Origin: Nakaseomyces glabratus
Lineage: Eukaryota; Ascomycota; Saccharomycetes; Saccharomycetales; Saccharomycetaceae
Assembly: GCF_010111755.1 (NCBI RefSeq)
Contig: NC_088962.1
Span: 1 to 64,000, forward strand
Direction: 5' to 3'
Length of the DNA stretch: 64,000 nucleotides
A model generated the notes under the pieces. That model searched no databases. It was not told where the DNA came from and worked only from the letters and a program-made list of their open reading frames with translations. The position numbers and the translations under genes are program-made. Positions 31,401-43,100 of this stretch are shown here, piece after piece. Position 1 is the first letter of the stretch. Every line of letters starts with the position of its first letter.

Positions 31401-34400
31401 ACCAGGAGATGGGGTTGGTGACTGGTATTGGGTCAAAATGACAGTTGGCTTACCATCTTTGTCGGTAGTAGTGATGTGGGAAATGATGTCGGTGTGCACA
31501 TGGCCATCCTTGTCAGTGACAACAGTAGTCTTATCCTTACCATCATCGACTGGGTTAGAGCCACCAGAGCCACCTTCACCAGAGCCACCTGGGTTGGAAC
31601 CAGATCCACCTTCAGAACCAGAGCCAGATCCACCAGAACCAGATCCACCAGAGCCAGAGCCACCTGGGTTGGAACCAGATCCACCTTCAGAACCAGAACC
31701 AGATCCACCAGAGCCAGAGCCACCTGGGTTGGAACCAGAGCCACCTTCAGAACCAGAACCAGATCCACCTGGGTTGGAACCAGATCCACCTTCAGAACCG
31801 GAACCACCAGAGCCAGAGCCACCTGGGTTGGAACCAGATCCACCTTCAGAACCGGAACCACCAGAGCCAGAGCCACCTGGGTTGGAACCAGATCCACCTT
31901 CAGAACCGGAACCAGAGCCACCTGGGTTGGAACCAGATCCACCTTCAGAACCAGAGCCAGATCCACCAGAACCGGAACCACCTGGGTTGGAACCAGATCC
32001 ACCTTCAGAACCGGAACCAGATCCACCAGAGCCAGAGCCACCAGAGCCAGAGCCACCTGGGTTGGAACCAGATCCACCTTCAGAGCCGGAACCAGAGCCA
32101 CCTGGGTTGGAACCAGATCCACCTTCAGAACCGGAACCACCAGAGCCAGAGCCACCTGGGTTGGAACCAGAGCCACCTTCAGAACCGGAACCACCAGAGC
32201 CAGAGCCACCTGGGTTGGAACCAGAGCCACCTTCAGAACCGGAACCAGAGCCACCTGGGTTGGAACCAGATCCACCTTCAGAGCCGGAACCAGAGCCACC
32301 TGGGTTGGAACCAGATCCACCTTCAGAACCGGAACCACCAGAGCCAGAGCCACCTGGGTTGGAACCAGAGCCACCTTCAGAACCGGAACCAGAGCCACCT
32401 GGGTTGGAACCAGATCCACCTTCAGAACCAGAACCAGATCCACCAGAGCCAGAGCCACCTGGGTTGGAACCGGATCCACCTTCAGAGCCAGAGCCACCTG
32501 GGTTGGAACCAGATCCACCTTCAGATCCGGAACCAGATCCACCAGGAGATGGGGTTGGTGACTGGTATTGGGTCAAAATGACAGTTGGCTTACCATCTTT
32601 GTCGGTAGTAGTGATGTGGGAAATGATGTCGGTGTGCACATGGCCATCCTTGTCAGTGACAACAGTAGTCTTATCCTTACCATCATCGACTGGGTTAGAG
32701 CCACCAGAGCCACCTTCACCAGAGCCACCTGGGTTGGAACCAGATCCACCTTCAGAACCGGAACCAGATCCACCAGAACCGGAACCACCGGAACCAGAGC
32801 CACCTGGGTTGGAACCAGATCCACCTTCAGAACCGGAACCAGAGCCACCTGGGTTGGAACCAGATCCACCTTCAGAACCGGAACCAGAGCCACCTGGGTT
32901 GGAACCAGAGCCACCTTCAGAACCGGAACCAGAGCCACCTGGGTTGGAACCAGAGCCACCTTCAGAACCAGAACCAGATCCACCAGAGCCAGAGCCACCT
33001 GGGTTGGAACCAGATCCACCTTCAGAGCCGGAACCAGAGCCACCTGGGTTGGAACCAGATCCACCTTCAGAACCGGAACCAGAGCCACCTGGGTTGGAAC
33101 CAGATCCACCTTCAGAACCGGAACCAGAGCCACCTGGGTTGGAACCAGATCCACCTTCAGAACCGGAACCAGAGCCACCTGGGTTGGAACCAGATCCACC
33201 TTCAGAACCGGAACCAGAGCCACCTGGGTTGGAACCAGATCCACCTTCAGAACCAGAACCAGATCCACCAGAGCCAGAGCCACCTGGGTTGGAACCAGAT
33301 CCACCTTCAGAGCCAGAGCCACCTGGGTTGGAACCAGATCCACCTTCAGATCCGGAACCAGATCCACCAGGAGATGGGGTTGGTGACTGGTATTGGGTCA
33401 AAATGACAGTTGGCTTACCATCTTTGTCGGTAGTAGTGATGTGGGAAATGATGTCGGTGTGCACATGGCCATCCTTGTCAGTGACAACAGTAGTCTTATC
33501 CTTACCATCATCGACTGGGTTAGAGCCACCAGAGCCACCTTCACCAGAGCCACCTGGGTTGGAACCAGATCCACCTTCAGAACCGGAACCAGATCCACCA
33601 GAACCGGAACCACCGGAACCAGAGCCACCTGGGTTGGAACCAGATCCACCTTCAGAACCAGAGCCAGATCCACCAGAACCGGAACCACCAGAGCCAGAGC
33701 CACCTGGGTTGGAACCAGATCCACCTTCAGAGCCGGAACCAGAGCCACCTGGGTTGGAACCAGATCCACCTTCAGAACCGGAACCAGAGCCACCTGGGTT
33801 GGAACCAGATCCACCTTCAGAACCGGAACCAGAGCCACCTGGGTTGGAACCAGAGCCACCTTCAGAACCGGAACCACCAGAGCCAGAGCCACCTGGGTTG
33901 GAACCAGATCCACCTTCAGATCCAGATCCAGATCCACCTTCACCAGGTTGTTCTGGTGCAACGTATTTGATTGTTGAGTAGTATGTGATTGGATTACCAT
34001 TAACATCAACAGCAACAACCCTGCTAATGATATCAGTTTCTGTTGTTGTATCGTCCTTTCTCGTAATTGTGTAGAGAGGTGGTGGAGTGTAGATTGTAGT
34101 TGTACCAATAATGGGCACTTTGCTCTTATCGTATGTAGAGTAGAAGGAGATTGTTTGAGTGAAACCGTATTCGTTGGTTGTCTCGTATGCATCAGGAACT
34201 TTGAATGTGTATAGTGGGATCTCGACACAAGGTTGACAAATGGATGGAGGGCCCTGTGGTGGGGCACCATTGTATCTAATAAAGTTGTTTCTGTAACGCT
34301 TACCCTGAATATAAGTCTCACCTACTTTCTCAAATAATGTTTCGTTGTAACCTGTACCCACAACAACAGTAAAACTTTGTAAACCAACATAACCAATTGT

Positions 34401-35219
34401 GAATGTTAAAATACCGGTAATACTATTGTATGAGAATGACTGAATTGGGTAATCAGGATATAGTAAACCATTACCATTACCAAGACCAGCGATTGGCATG
34501 TTTTGACCGTTGCTGACAGCCAAAACGGAAGATCTTTCGGTAAGATAAACAGTTTGTTGTTGAACGTTTATGTCGTGAATGTTGAATAAGGAATGAGCAC
34601 CAATAGAAACACAGCCAACACCTTGAATTGGGTTGACCAAGTCGAAGCTAGTGTTCGTCAAACAAATGGTACCGGTATTGTACCAGGTCTTGACATTGTT
34701 ACCGATTTTTAACTGTTGAGGTTTTAGAGAATCGGTACCCAAAGAATAGATAAGACCGGTATTTGTAACCGATGTACCAGATATATCAAAGGTGTCACCT
34801 TGGCTAGATGCAAACATTATGCTACCTGTATTAGTAAAACTACCATCATAAATCTTGAAATGACCAGCAGATGCACTCTTTCTGTCATCAACGACAACTG
34901 TACCATCATTTTGGAAAACAAAGTCGACAAAAAAAGCATGAGCAGAGTTAATATTGAAACCTTCCAAGTTATTATTGATATAGTAAAGAGCACCACCTTT
35001 ATTGACTCTAATGTTTTGATACAGTGGCACAGTATTCATATCTTGAAAAGCAAGATATGCTCCATCTAAAACAATATAACCTTTGTCATATCCAACAGGG
35101 TTATTTCCTGTAGTAATAGTGTTCCTTTGCACAACAGCTTGTGAAACAGCATGAGTAACAAGGAAGAAAAATCCTGTTAACCATGTAATCCATGGGGGCA
35201 ATGGTGATCTCGTCTTCAT
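25494..35219 (-). CDS. Giant GPI-type adhesin-like protein, Hyr/Iff-like N-terminus, Gly/Ser and silk-like repeats
   Basis: I place the start at the ATG at 35217-35219 ([14 protein letters not shown]), giving about 3241 residues; the frame extends four codons upstream only through a GTG. A signal peptide ([13 protein letters not shown]) leads into residues about 25-330. Their repeated short beta-strand pattern ([18 protein letters not shown]) resembles the hyphal-regulated cell wall protein family (Hyr/Iff/Awp). A Cys-containing linker (SICQPC) and Tyr/Thr modules follow. The stalk has a Gly/Ser region with [10 protein letters not shown] units and four 51-residue SHITT cassettes, then 16-residue (GS)nNPG units, then about 39 [13 protein letters not shown] units. 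The tail ([12 protein letters not shown]) fits a GPI signal. Its role is presumably surface display and adhesion; ligand unknown. Confidence 0.93.
25680..27206 (-). repeat. 39-bp repeat encoding silk-like [13 protein letters not shown] units
   Basis: About 39 units of 39 bp encode 13 residues rich in Ala, Gly, Asn and Gln. Variation is confined to a few sites: GCT/GTT giving AA or AV at the unit end, and synonymous GCG/GCA and TTG/TTA changes. One unit is shortened to GSANNAV near 26250-26275, an internal deletion that keeps the frame. Confidence 0.93.
27290..28530 (-). repeat. 48-bp repeat encoding (GS)n-NPG units
   Basis: About 25 units of 48 bp encode a 16-residue Gly/Ser run punctuated by a single Asn-Pro-Gly turn. 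A few units are lengthened by extra GS pairs, near 27400 and 27570 and at the 28480 end. Rare substitutions change N to K, S to F and S to P (for example FNPG near 27980). Confidence 0.9.
28531..33945 (-). repeat. Gly/Ser minisatellite with [10 protein letters not shown] units and four SHITT cassettes
   Basis: The short units [15 protein letters not shown] and GSGGSGS alternate irregularly for 5.4 kb. Four near-identical 153-bp cassettes sit at 30786-30938, 31404-31556, 32544-32696 and 33369-33521. Each encodes 51 residues from [13 protein letters not shown] to QSPTPSP and contains [14 protein letters not shown]. They are spaced 618, 1140 and 825 bp apart, all multiples of three. The approximately 100 bp on the telomeric side of each copy are also conserved, so larger blocks have duplicated. 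Confidence 0.92.
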
Positions 35220-38200
35220 ATTGAAAACCACCTTAAATTAGCAAACACGGAAGTTTTAGCGAAGTATAATTTTCTTTTTTATCCTTGAAAGTAATTCTAG
35301 TTCAAAGATCAAAATTTCAAACAATTGATGTGTTTGAAAACTAGTTTGTGTTACTAAGTTGGTATTGTATTTATGTTATGAATTAGAATTGACGATTAAT
35401 GTTGGATAATATATTTGAAAAGTGCTCACCTTTTATACTTTTTGCTCCCACAATGAACTAGGTTTATTCATTAAAATGTTCTGTTCTAATGTACAGTTTT
35501 TGGAGGGGAAATGATACTTCTAACAAACACACCACATTAAAACTCATGTAGAAATCTCATAATGTTTGTTAGGATGGCTATAAGCGTGTGTGTTACACTA
35601 GTCTCCTCGTCATATGAATGCTGAAGAAACAAGAAAGAAAACAGTTCTCGGTAATAAGTAGTTGGTAGAACTCAAATTGCCAGATAGCTCTTGGCTAGCT
35701 ACTAATTTTCAACCAAGCTGGCTAGATGTAACGTCTATTGTAATTGCCGTAAGTGCTCAAAAATAGTGGCATTCTAAAATTCATTTTAAGCCCTCTGCAC
35801 AGTTTAACTTGCGAGTTATTCTTGAGTAGCCATCTGGCGTTATTTCAAGTTGTACACGACACCAAATACAATTTTGATCCTCTTAACACAAAATGCGTAA
35901 ACAAGGAAAATGAATACGCAAGGCATATTCGTATTTCAGCTCTCGGCAATGTGTCACACTGAAAAGGTAAATCCCCAGTTCTTAGTAAATGTCATTCAAG
36001 AACCACAATCGCTGGGTACTCTAAAATTGTCTTGTTCTAAGTCTTAACAGCATGTAACTAGTCTTTTTTAATAAGAACACGCAGCCCTTTAATACAGGAT
36101 TTGCATTCAATATTCAAAACAATATCGCGGCGGAATGTCTACCCTCACAAACCAGCATTGTTTAGTGGGTTTAACTGTAGTAACTATTTCAGTGCACAAT
36201 CTATTATCTCAATCTTAATTGTGATACATTACTGTCTTCCATATTGTTTTTTAAATTACCATGACAAACCGAGATATTCGAGTATATGTGTCCTGAATAT
36301 GTGTTCAATTCAATCATTCCTCCTTCAAGAAAGTCATAGAGGCTACCAGCATCCACGATAGGAAGCAAATCATTTTAATGTTAGACATTGGCGTTGCTTC
36401 AATAGGTAAACGAAAAAAAAAAGAAGACAACTGAAATCACTGTCTTCGTGTCCCTCTCTACAGAGAAGGCCAAGTATACCTGCCACTCCCTACAATATCT
36501 TCAGCCTTTACATAATAATTTATTTGGTAAATCGACGGCACATTGCAGGCCCACAGAAATCTACACAACAAACTAAAAGGCTGCTCAAACTGGAAACAAT
36601 GTTGTTGCCACTTGTCCTTTCCCCATTTGTTGTCTCCTGTTTCCTACGAGCCGTCCCTGATTCTTCCTTCGCTAGGGAAGTTGTGTTCTTAGGGGATGAT
36701 CCTTTTCAACTTAGCTTTAATGTGCAAATCCTTTTTCCAACTTACAAAACCGAGCGATGATGACTTACAACCAAGATTTCCAAGAAAAAGAAGTACAATC
36801 AGATTCGTCCTGTTCTACGTTTTCTGTTCTCGAAAGAGCAAGGAGCTGATTGAATTTAATGGAAACACATGCGCAGTACTGGACTCAGAGGGGCGATGCA
36901 CTAATCTGGCTCACTATTTCTCTTTTGCAGTACATAATCACTTAAAAGGGAAGATATAAGTTGCAGTATATTTTAGCCAATTTCTTGTGTAAGTCTCTAA
37001 TATCTCAGTTATCGCCGCATAAGGAAAAGGACTGGACCAGCGGAATGTCTCATATTTCAATTTTGTAAGATTTTCCAAAATAGTTGATGCAGTTGTTCTT
37101 TTCGGGAAGAATAGCTTACGGCATTCAAAATGTTCTTAACTGTATCAATGCGGTAAGCCTATTATTAGGTGCTTTAATAATTAGATGAAATGTTGGATAG
37201 GACACCTGTAAAATTGAACCGTTGAAATACCTAATTGCAAAAAAAAACGTTACATATCTGTGTCATATCTTTCAATAAAATAAATTAATTGGCTAGTCGT
37301 GTATATTCCAAACATATAGAAGAGAAAAACATGATTATGAGAAATATGTACTAACAAAATTAGGTCGGACTTACAGAAAGGACTTGAAATCTATCGGTAT
37401 ATAATTTTCAAGACATCTATTTTTTTGGATTATTTTTCTTTAGCATGATTTACCTACATCGCACTACGTGTACTTTAGGTGAAATCTTACTAACTGGGAA
37501 AATGCTACAACACAATGATTTTTAATTACAAATGTAGATTTTGATTATATATCAAATACGGAAAGGTTTTAAAAACAGTTATTCTTTCCAAGGGTGAAGT
37601 AATTCAAATAGTGCTTGTTTGTTTCTTTAACATATTATTGAAGGTTTGTATTACTTAAAAAAAATTGTTGAACATCTACTGGAGTCGCTCTTGACTAGCT
37701 ATTTTATTTTTAGCTATTGCCTAAATTTTTGGTTCTTAGTCACAATTAAAAATTGAAAAGCAAAGTAAATTATGGCATTTTGTAAATAACTTTTTGTGAT
37801 TTTAGGAAAATAGTGCTATTGGCCTCTCAATACCTATTTTTGGGATCTGGATTGTCATCATATTGTTTCTGAAATATTAAAGAATATCTCCAAATAACGA
37901 ATCATATGGGCTTTCTTTATTTATTCAACTCCAATACTAAACTATAAAAAGTCCTCATTTGTTCTAACTCCACATTTGTTCTATCATCACCCTTGATAAA
38001 GAAATAAACTTGGTAAAATTACTTTAAAATTTGATAGGCTTGAGATTGCGCGGTCCATTGTTTAATCTTCAAAAAAACGCGAAATATCATATACTTAGAA
38101 TAAATCGTGGGTATGTCATAGGCATATTTTTTGTCAGCTTATATACTTGATTCCACATCTCTGATATTTGTTGAAATTATTGTAATAATAAGGTAGCAAA

Positions 38201-40143
38201 TTTTCTAAAAATTTTCCATTCCAATTTTACAATAGCAAAATCATCTTCAATTTGTACAGTCATTGATATTTCGTGACTTTTTGAGTACATACTGATCGAC
38301 TATACAAAAATACTCAATCCGAGTATCAAAGAATACTACATGCGGCTCAATATAACTATCATGACTTGAGAGTAAATAAAATGGGGGATATAAATGTACT
38401 ACCATTGATAGGGTTATTTGCGTCCGACTCGAAATATTCTCTTCGAATTAAATTGATAGACAACTGATTGGATTGAAATATTGGTACTTGAAAGTTTGAA
38501 AGGATTTAGCGATATTGAAATTTTGATGTTATAGTAAATGATCAGTAAGTAACTTACAATTGACTCTGGTGAAAACCATTATTGTAGTTGCTTGTTTATT
38601 TCCTCATTTCTTGAAAAAAAAAGGTATGAGCAAATTGACTAACATGGTGGTTAAATTTAACACCTATAAGCTGTAAAAAAAATGGTATATCATGTTGTTT
38701 AGTTGGTCTATTTCAACGTATGTTTAATGATAGCGTAAATTACTGATTTTAATTGTTACATGTGAAGGTTTAGAACATGCACGTATAAATTTATTTGTAG
38801 ATGTAGCATATGGAACAGTAAAATTGAATACTTATGAATAAGGTTATGATGTGAAGATTTAGCGTAGTAGCTTTCTAATCCCTGCTTTAATTTCATTTTA
38901 GATCCTCTATTGGAAACCAAACAATATTTGCCCGATTAGAGATTATACAGTTATTTCATTGAAATAATTTTGGACATTACTATTATATAGTTGTCAGGAA
39001 TAATATATCGGAGTACTATAAGCGTGTTCATCGAATCATTGTTTGTTCGTGACGAAAGTTCCACAGATAAAGTAAGATATTTATGAGCTTTAAGTATGGT
39101 AGCTTCTGAAGGAGAGTTTATCAGCTAGTTATTGGGTAATGAAACATTGAATAAACAGTCATTTCGCCTTTCTAGTGAAGAAATTTATAGCAGTTATTGC
39201 AGTCTGTATAGTTTTTTACATTTTTTTTGTTTTTTCTCCATTATATGGTTACTACTACATAAAATTTAATACCAATACGTACATTAACTTGACTCAATTA
39301 TGGACATCCAAAAAGTATACTGTAGTATTTTTTATATCCGGTCTTTCTGCACTATGAAGAAATATAGTTGTTTTAAAGTTCAACTTTATATGTCTCTGTT
39401 ACACTCTTTTTTACTGTAAGAAATAAAGGAGTGATAGCTTGCAGGTTCAAATGACTTTTTTAATTTTATTGTTTATTTTGGTTTTTATTAAATTATTTTT
39501 AATGTTTTGGTTAATTTGTTCAATTTTACATAGAAACGGCTTGTGATTTAAATTTTAAACTATAATGATGAGAATGAACTTTAATATATTAATCCTACAT
39601 TATCAATGTTGATTAACTAAATATCAAATAAATCATCAATAGTATTATTGCTATCCAGAACACTAACCTATTATTATTCCTTTTCATGCATTATTTTTCT
39701 AGATTGATTAATTCTATCCATGCTATTATTAAGTTACAGTTTCTAGACTGTATGACTGTTTTGATATCTTTCCCAGTTTAAAAACTTGATAATTTGTTAA
39801 AGCTATAACTCTACATCTCTAACTATATGTGACTAATTTAGACGGATCCAGCGCTTCATTTTATAAGATAAACCTGACAGCATCACAGCAATTTTTAGCC
39901 GGGTAATTGTATCTTACAATGGCTCTGAAAAATCAATTCTAATTTTGTAAATGAAGAATGAACATAATAACCACAAGGTCATCGATTAGGTAAAATAATT
40001 GGGTTTAAAAACCATTTCGATTGATATTCTCTTCACTCATAGAGCTATATACCACTATTGTCAGAATTTACCAAAAATTGCTAACCATCCTTTACTAAAA
40101 GATAACATTACACACCGAGATAGATTGACTAATCAAACATCAA
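35220..40143. other. 4.9-kb spacer between the adhesin and the first core gene
   Basis: I see no convincing gene. The frame at 39175-39357 begins with GTG and frames near 36524-36959 have unrecognised products. The 500 bp or so upstream of the adhesin (35220-35700) should hold its promoter. A GC-richer stretch at 36400-36960 lies 1.2-1.7 kb upstream of it and may be distal regulatory DNA or a relic. The remainder is AT-rich with poly-A/T tracts. This spacer marks the change from subtelomere to conserved core. Confidence 0.6.
35430..35437 (-). promoter_or_regulatory. Candidate TATA box of the second adhesin gene
   Basis: The minus strand reads TATAAAAG, a full match to TATAWAAR, about 211 bp upstream of the chosen ATG at 35219. 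It supports that start codon over any more distant one. Confidence 0.5.
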
Positions 40144-43100
40144 ATGGCATATGGAGTAAACAGCACCCAAATCAATCTATTGTCTAATTTTGAAGAGACC
40201 CAATATAGGCCATACAAAATTGCTCATCAATCAGTTTCTCTTGATGTGGATATTTATAATCATTGCATAAAGGGATCAGCTACTATTATTCTGATTCCTC
40301 TTATTCAGCACCTGGAATATGTCACATTTGACAGTAAAGGCTTAGAAATAACAGACGTCACAATTGAGTCAAGAAGGTCCGCTAACTATATATATGATGA
40401 TCAACAAAGAACTCAGCATGAGGTATACCTAAATTCTTTCAATGACAACCTTTTACTGAAAAATAACTCTGTACATCAAACCGAATTTTATAAGGAACGA
40501 ATTGGAGAATTTAATTTTGCACCATCTGAAGAAACAAGGTCGCAAATAACAATAAAAATACCGTCGAATATCAAGATAACCTTACAGAACACAGATCTAC
40601 TCTCAAATTATACACCAATAACTCCTACCATCAAAGGAACACCAGCTTCTCAAGAGGCGGTCTATACTCCTTTGACAATAAAAATAGACTACAATGTAGA
40701 CCAGCCCACTTCTGGTTTGGTTTTTGATACTGTATCCAAAACTGAACCTGAACTGTGGAATGTTTTTACAACTAACTCAGAATTGGGCTGTGGGGGATCT
40801 AATTGGATGCCATGCATAGATACTTTAGATGAAAAATGTACTTGGGAGATCGAAATTAGTATCCCAAAAACTGTTCATGACCTTATTAAAGAGAGTAGGT
40901 TAAGTGAAAGGTTAGCACGGAATAAATTTGGAAGTGATGATACAAATACGTTATTATCCAAAGCAGCTCAAGAAGAGTATGATGTTGAAGAAAACCTAGC
41001 TAACGAGGAAAGTGAAAATGATAATCAAAACCCATTGAGTAGAGAGATCATGGTAGTTTGTAGTGAATATTCTACAGTGAAACAGCTGCTTCATCCCACT
41101 GATATTAGCAAGAAGATATTTTCGTTTCAAATTTTCAACCCCATATCAGCACAGTTTATAGGATGGTCTGTTGGTGCATTTGATACATGGCAGTTACCGC
41201 AATTATCTAAAAAGCTTGACTATGACGAAGATTTAGATGAGATCAGAAAAATTACTGAGAATAGCAATTCCGGCGAAGATAATATTGGGATTCAAGTCTT
41301 TACACTCCCCCAATCTGATGTCACGGAAACATTAATCATGAATAGCTGTCTGATATTACAGAGAATTATGGACTTCTACTCAAAAGAGTTTGGGTCCTTC
41401 CCATTTTCATCATATTCCCTCCTATTTCTTCCGTGTGCTTCACAAAACACTCTAGATTTTGCTGGATTTAGTATTTTTAACACCCGTTTGTTGTATCCAC
41501 CAGAAATTATTGACCAGATGCTACCAACAACAGAAAAGCTAGCAATAGCGTTGGCGAACCAGTGGTCTGGAGTAAATATCACTCCAGCAACCTTAAATGA
41601 CTTTTGGTGCTGTAAAGGTATTGCTGGGTATATGCTTTTAAGGGTCATAAAGAGCATTTTTGGTAACAACATGTTTCATTACAAACTGAAAATGAATACA
41701 ACCAAGATCATCGAGGAAGATATAGGGAGACCGCCATTGGGAAACTCATTCAGCCAACTGTCATCTAGGCCAATTTCATTACGATCTTCAGCTTTTGATT
41801 TTATGGAGTTGAAAAGCCCCATGGTGTTACATATTCTTGACCGTAGAATGACTAAAACCGAAAGATCCTTTGGCATGTCCAGGGTACTTCCAAAAATATT
41901 TCTACAGGCAATGTCTGGGGATTTGCCAAACAATGCTCTCACATCATCCCATTTTCAGCATGTCTGTGAAAAAGTGAATAAGAGTAAACTAGAGAGCTTT
42001 TTTCAGCAGTGGGTTTTTGGTTCAGGTGTACCATTGTTTAGAGTTACTCAACGTTATAATAAGAAGAGAATGGTGGTAGAAATGGGTATCAGACAGTATC
42101 CTAATGATACCGACGAGTTCAATGAGCGCGATAAGAGTAAGATGGAAGATTTCTTCAACAAAGCACTAAATTCACTTGAAGCACCAAATGTCAACAAAAC
42201 ATCTATATTTACAGGTTCGATTACAATAAGGATTCATGATTCTGATGGTACACCTTATGAACATTTAGTAGAAATTAAAGATATCTATACTAAAGTAGAT
42301 ATTCAGTACAACACCAAACATAAGAAAACTAGAACAAGGAAAAATAACGAAGATGAGAAAACAAACGAAATTAGATATGGTACTTCAGGTAGTGACATTT
42401 CTTTTCTTGGGAATATACTTGATAGTGATACTGAGTGTCAAGATTGGGGTATTGTTCACCCAAGCACTGCTGTAGCTAACCTTAGTGGGGATGAAATACA
42501 GAGGGCCAATGAAAGTACTATTGAATGGATTAGAATTGATTCAGATTTTGAATGGCTCTCAACCTTTTATCTCAACCAGCCAGACTATATGTTTGCTACG
42601 CAATTGCAGAGAGATAGTGACATCGAAGCTCAACTGGAGAGTGTTTGGTATTATGGTGATAATCTAAGAGATAATATGGCGTCAAAAATATATGCATCTC
42701 AATTGGTTCGGACCTTAATGGATGATCGGTATTTTTATGGAATTCGAATTCAGGCTGCGAAAGCACTCTCAAGATATATTTGTAAACCAACTGACAAAGA
42801 ACATTTTCTCCTTACCGCATTTAAAAAGTTGTATTGTCATGATAACTCAAATATTCCCAAGTCAAATAACTTCTCCAGTTTTCAAGACTACTTTCTTCAG
42901 ATGTCCTTCCCATCCTTAATTGCTGAAATTAAAGATCATTACGGTGACACACCTGACTATATTGGAGATTTTCTTCTCGACATCCTGAGTTATAATGACA
43001 ACTCTGAAAACTCTTATTATGATACTTACTACTTGTGTGAGATTTTTGAATTCACTGTCAATTGTTGTAATGGCGGAAACAGAAACCATGTAACAAAACT

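Noticed and set aside
27196..33981. 2261-codon open frame on the plus strand, Pro/Glu-rich
   Set aside because: It is antisense to the Gly/Ser repeat of the second adhesin and exists only because the units lack stops in that frame.
39175..39357. 60-codon hydrophobic frame (membrane-like peptide)
   Set aside because: It starts with GTG, not ATG, in AT-rich DNA where hydrophobic frames arise by chance.
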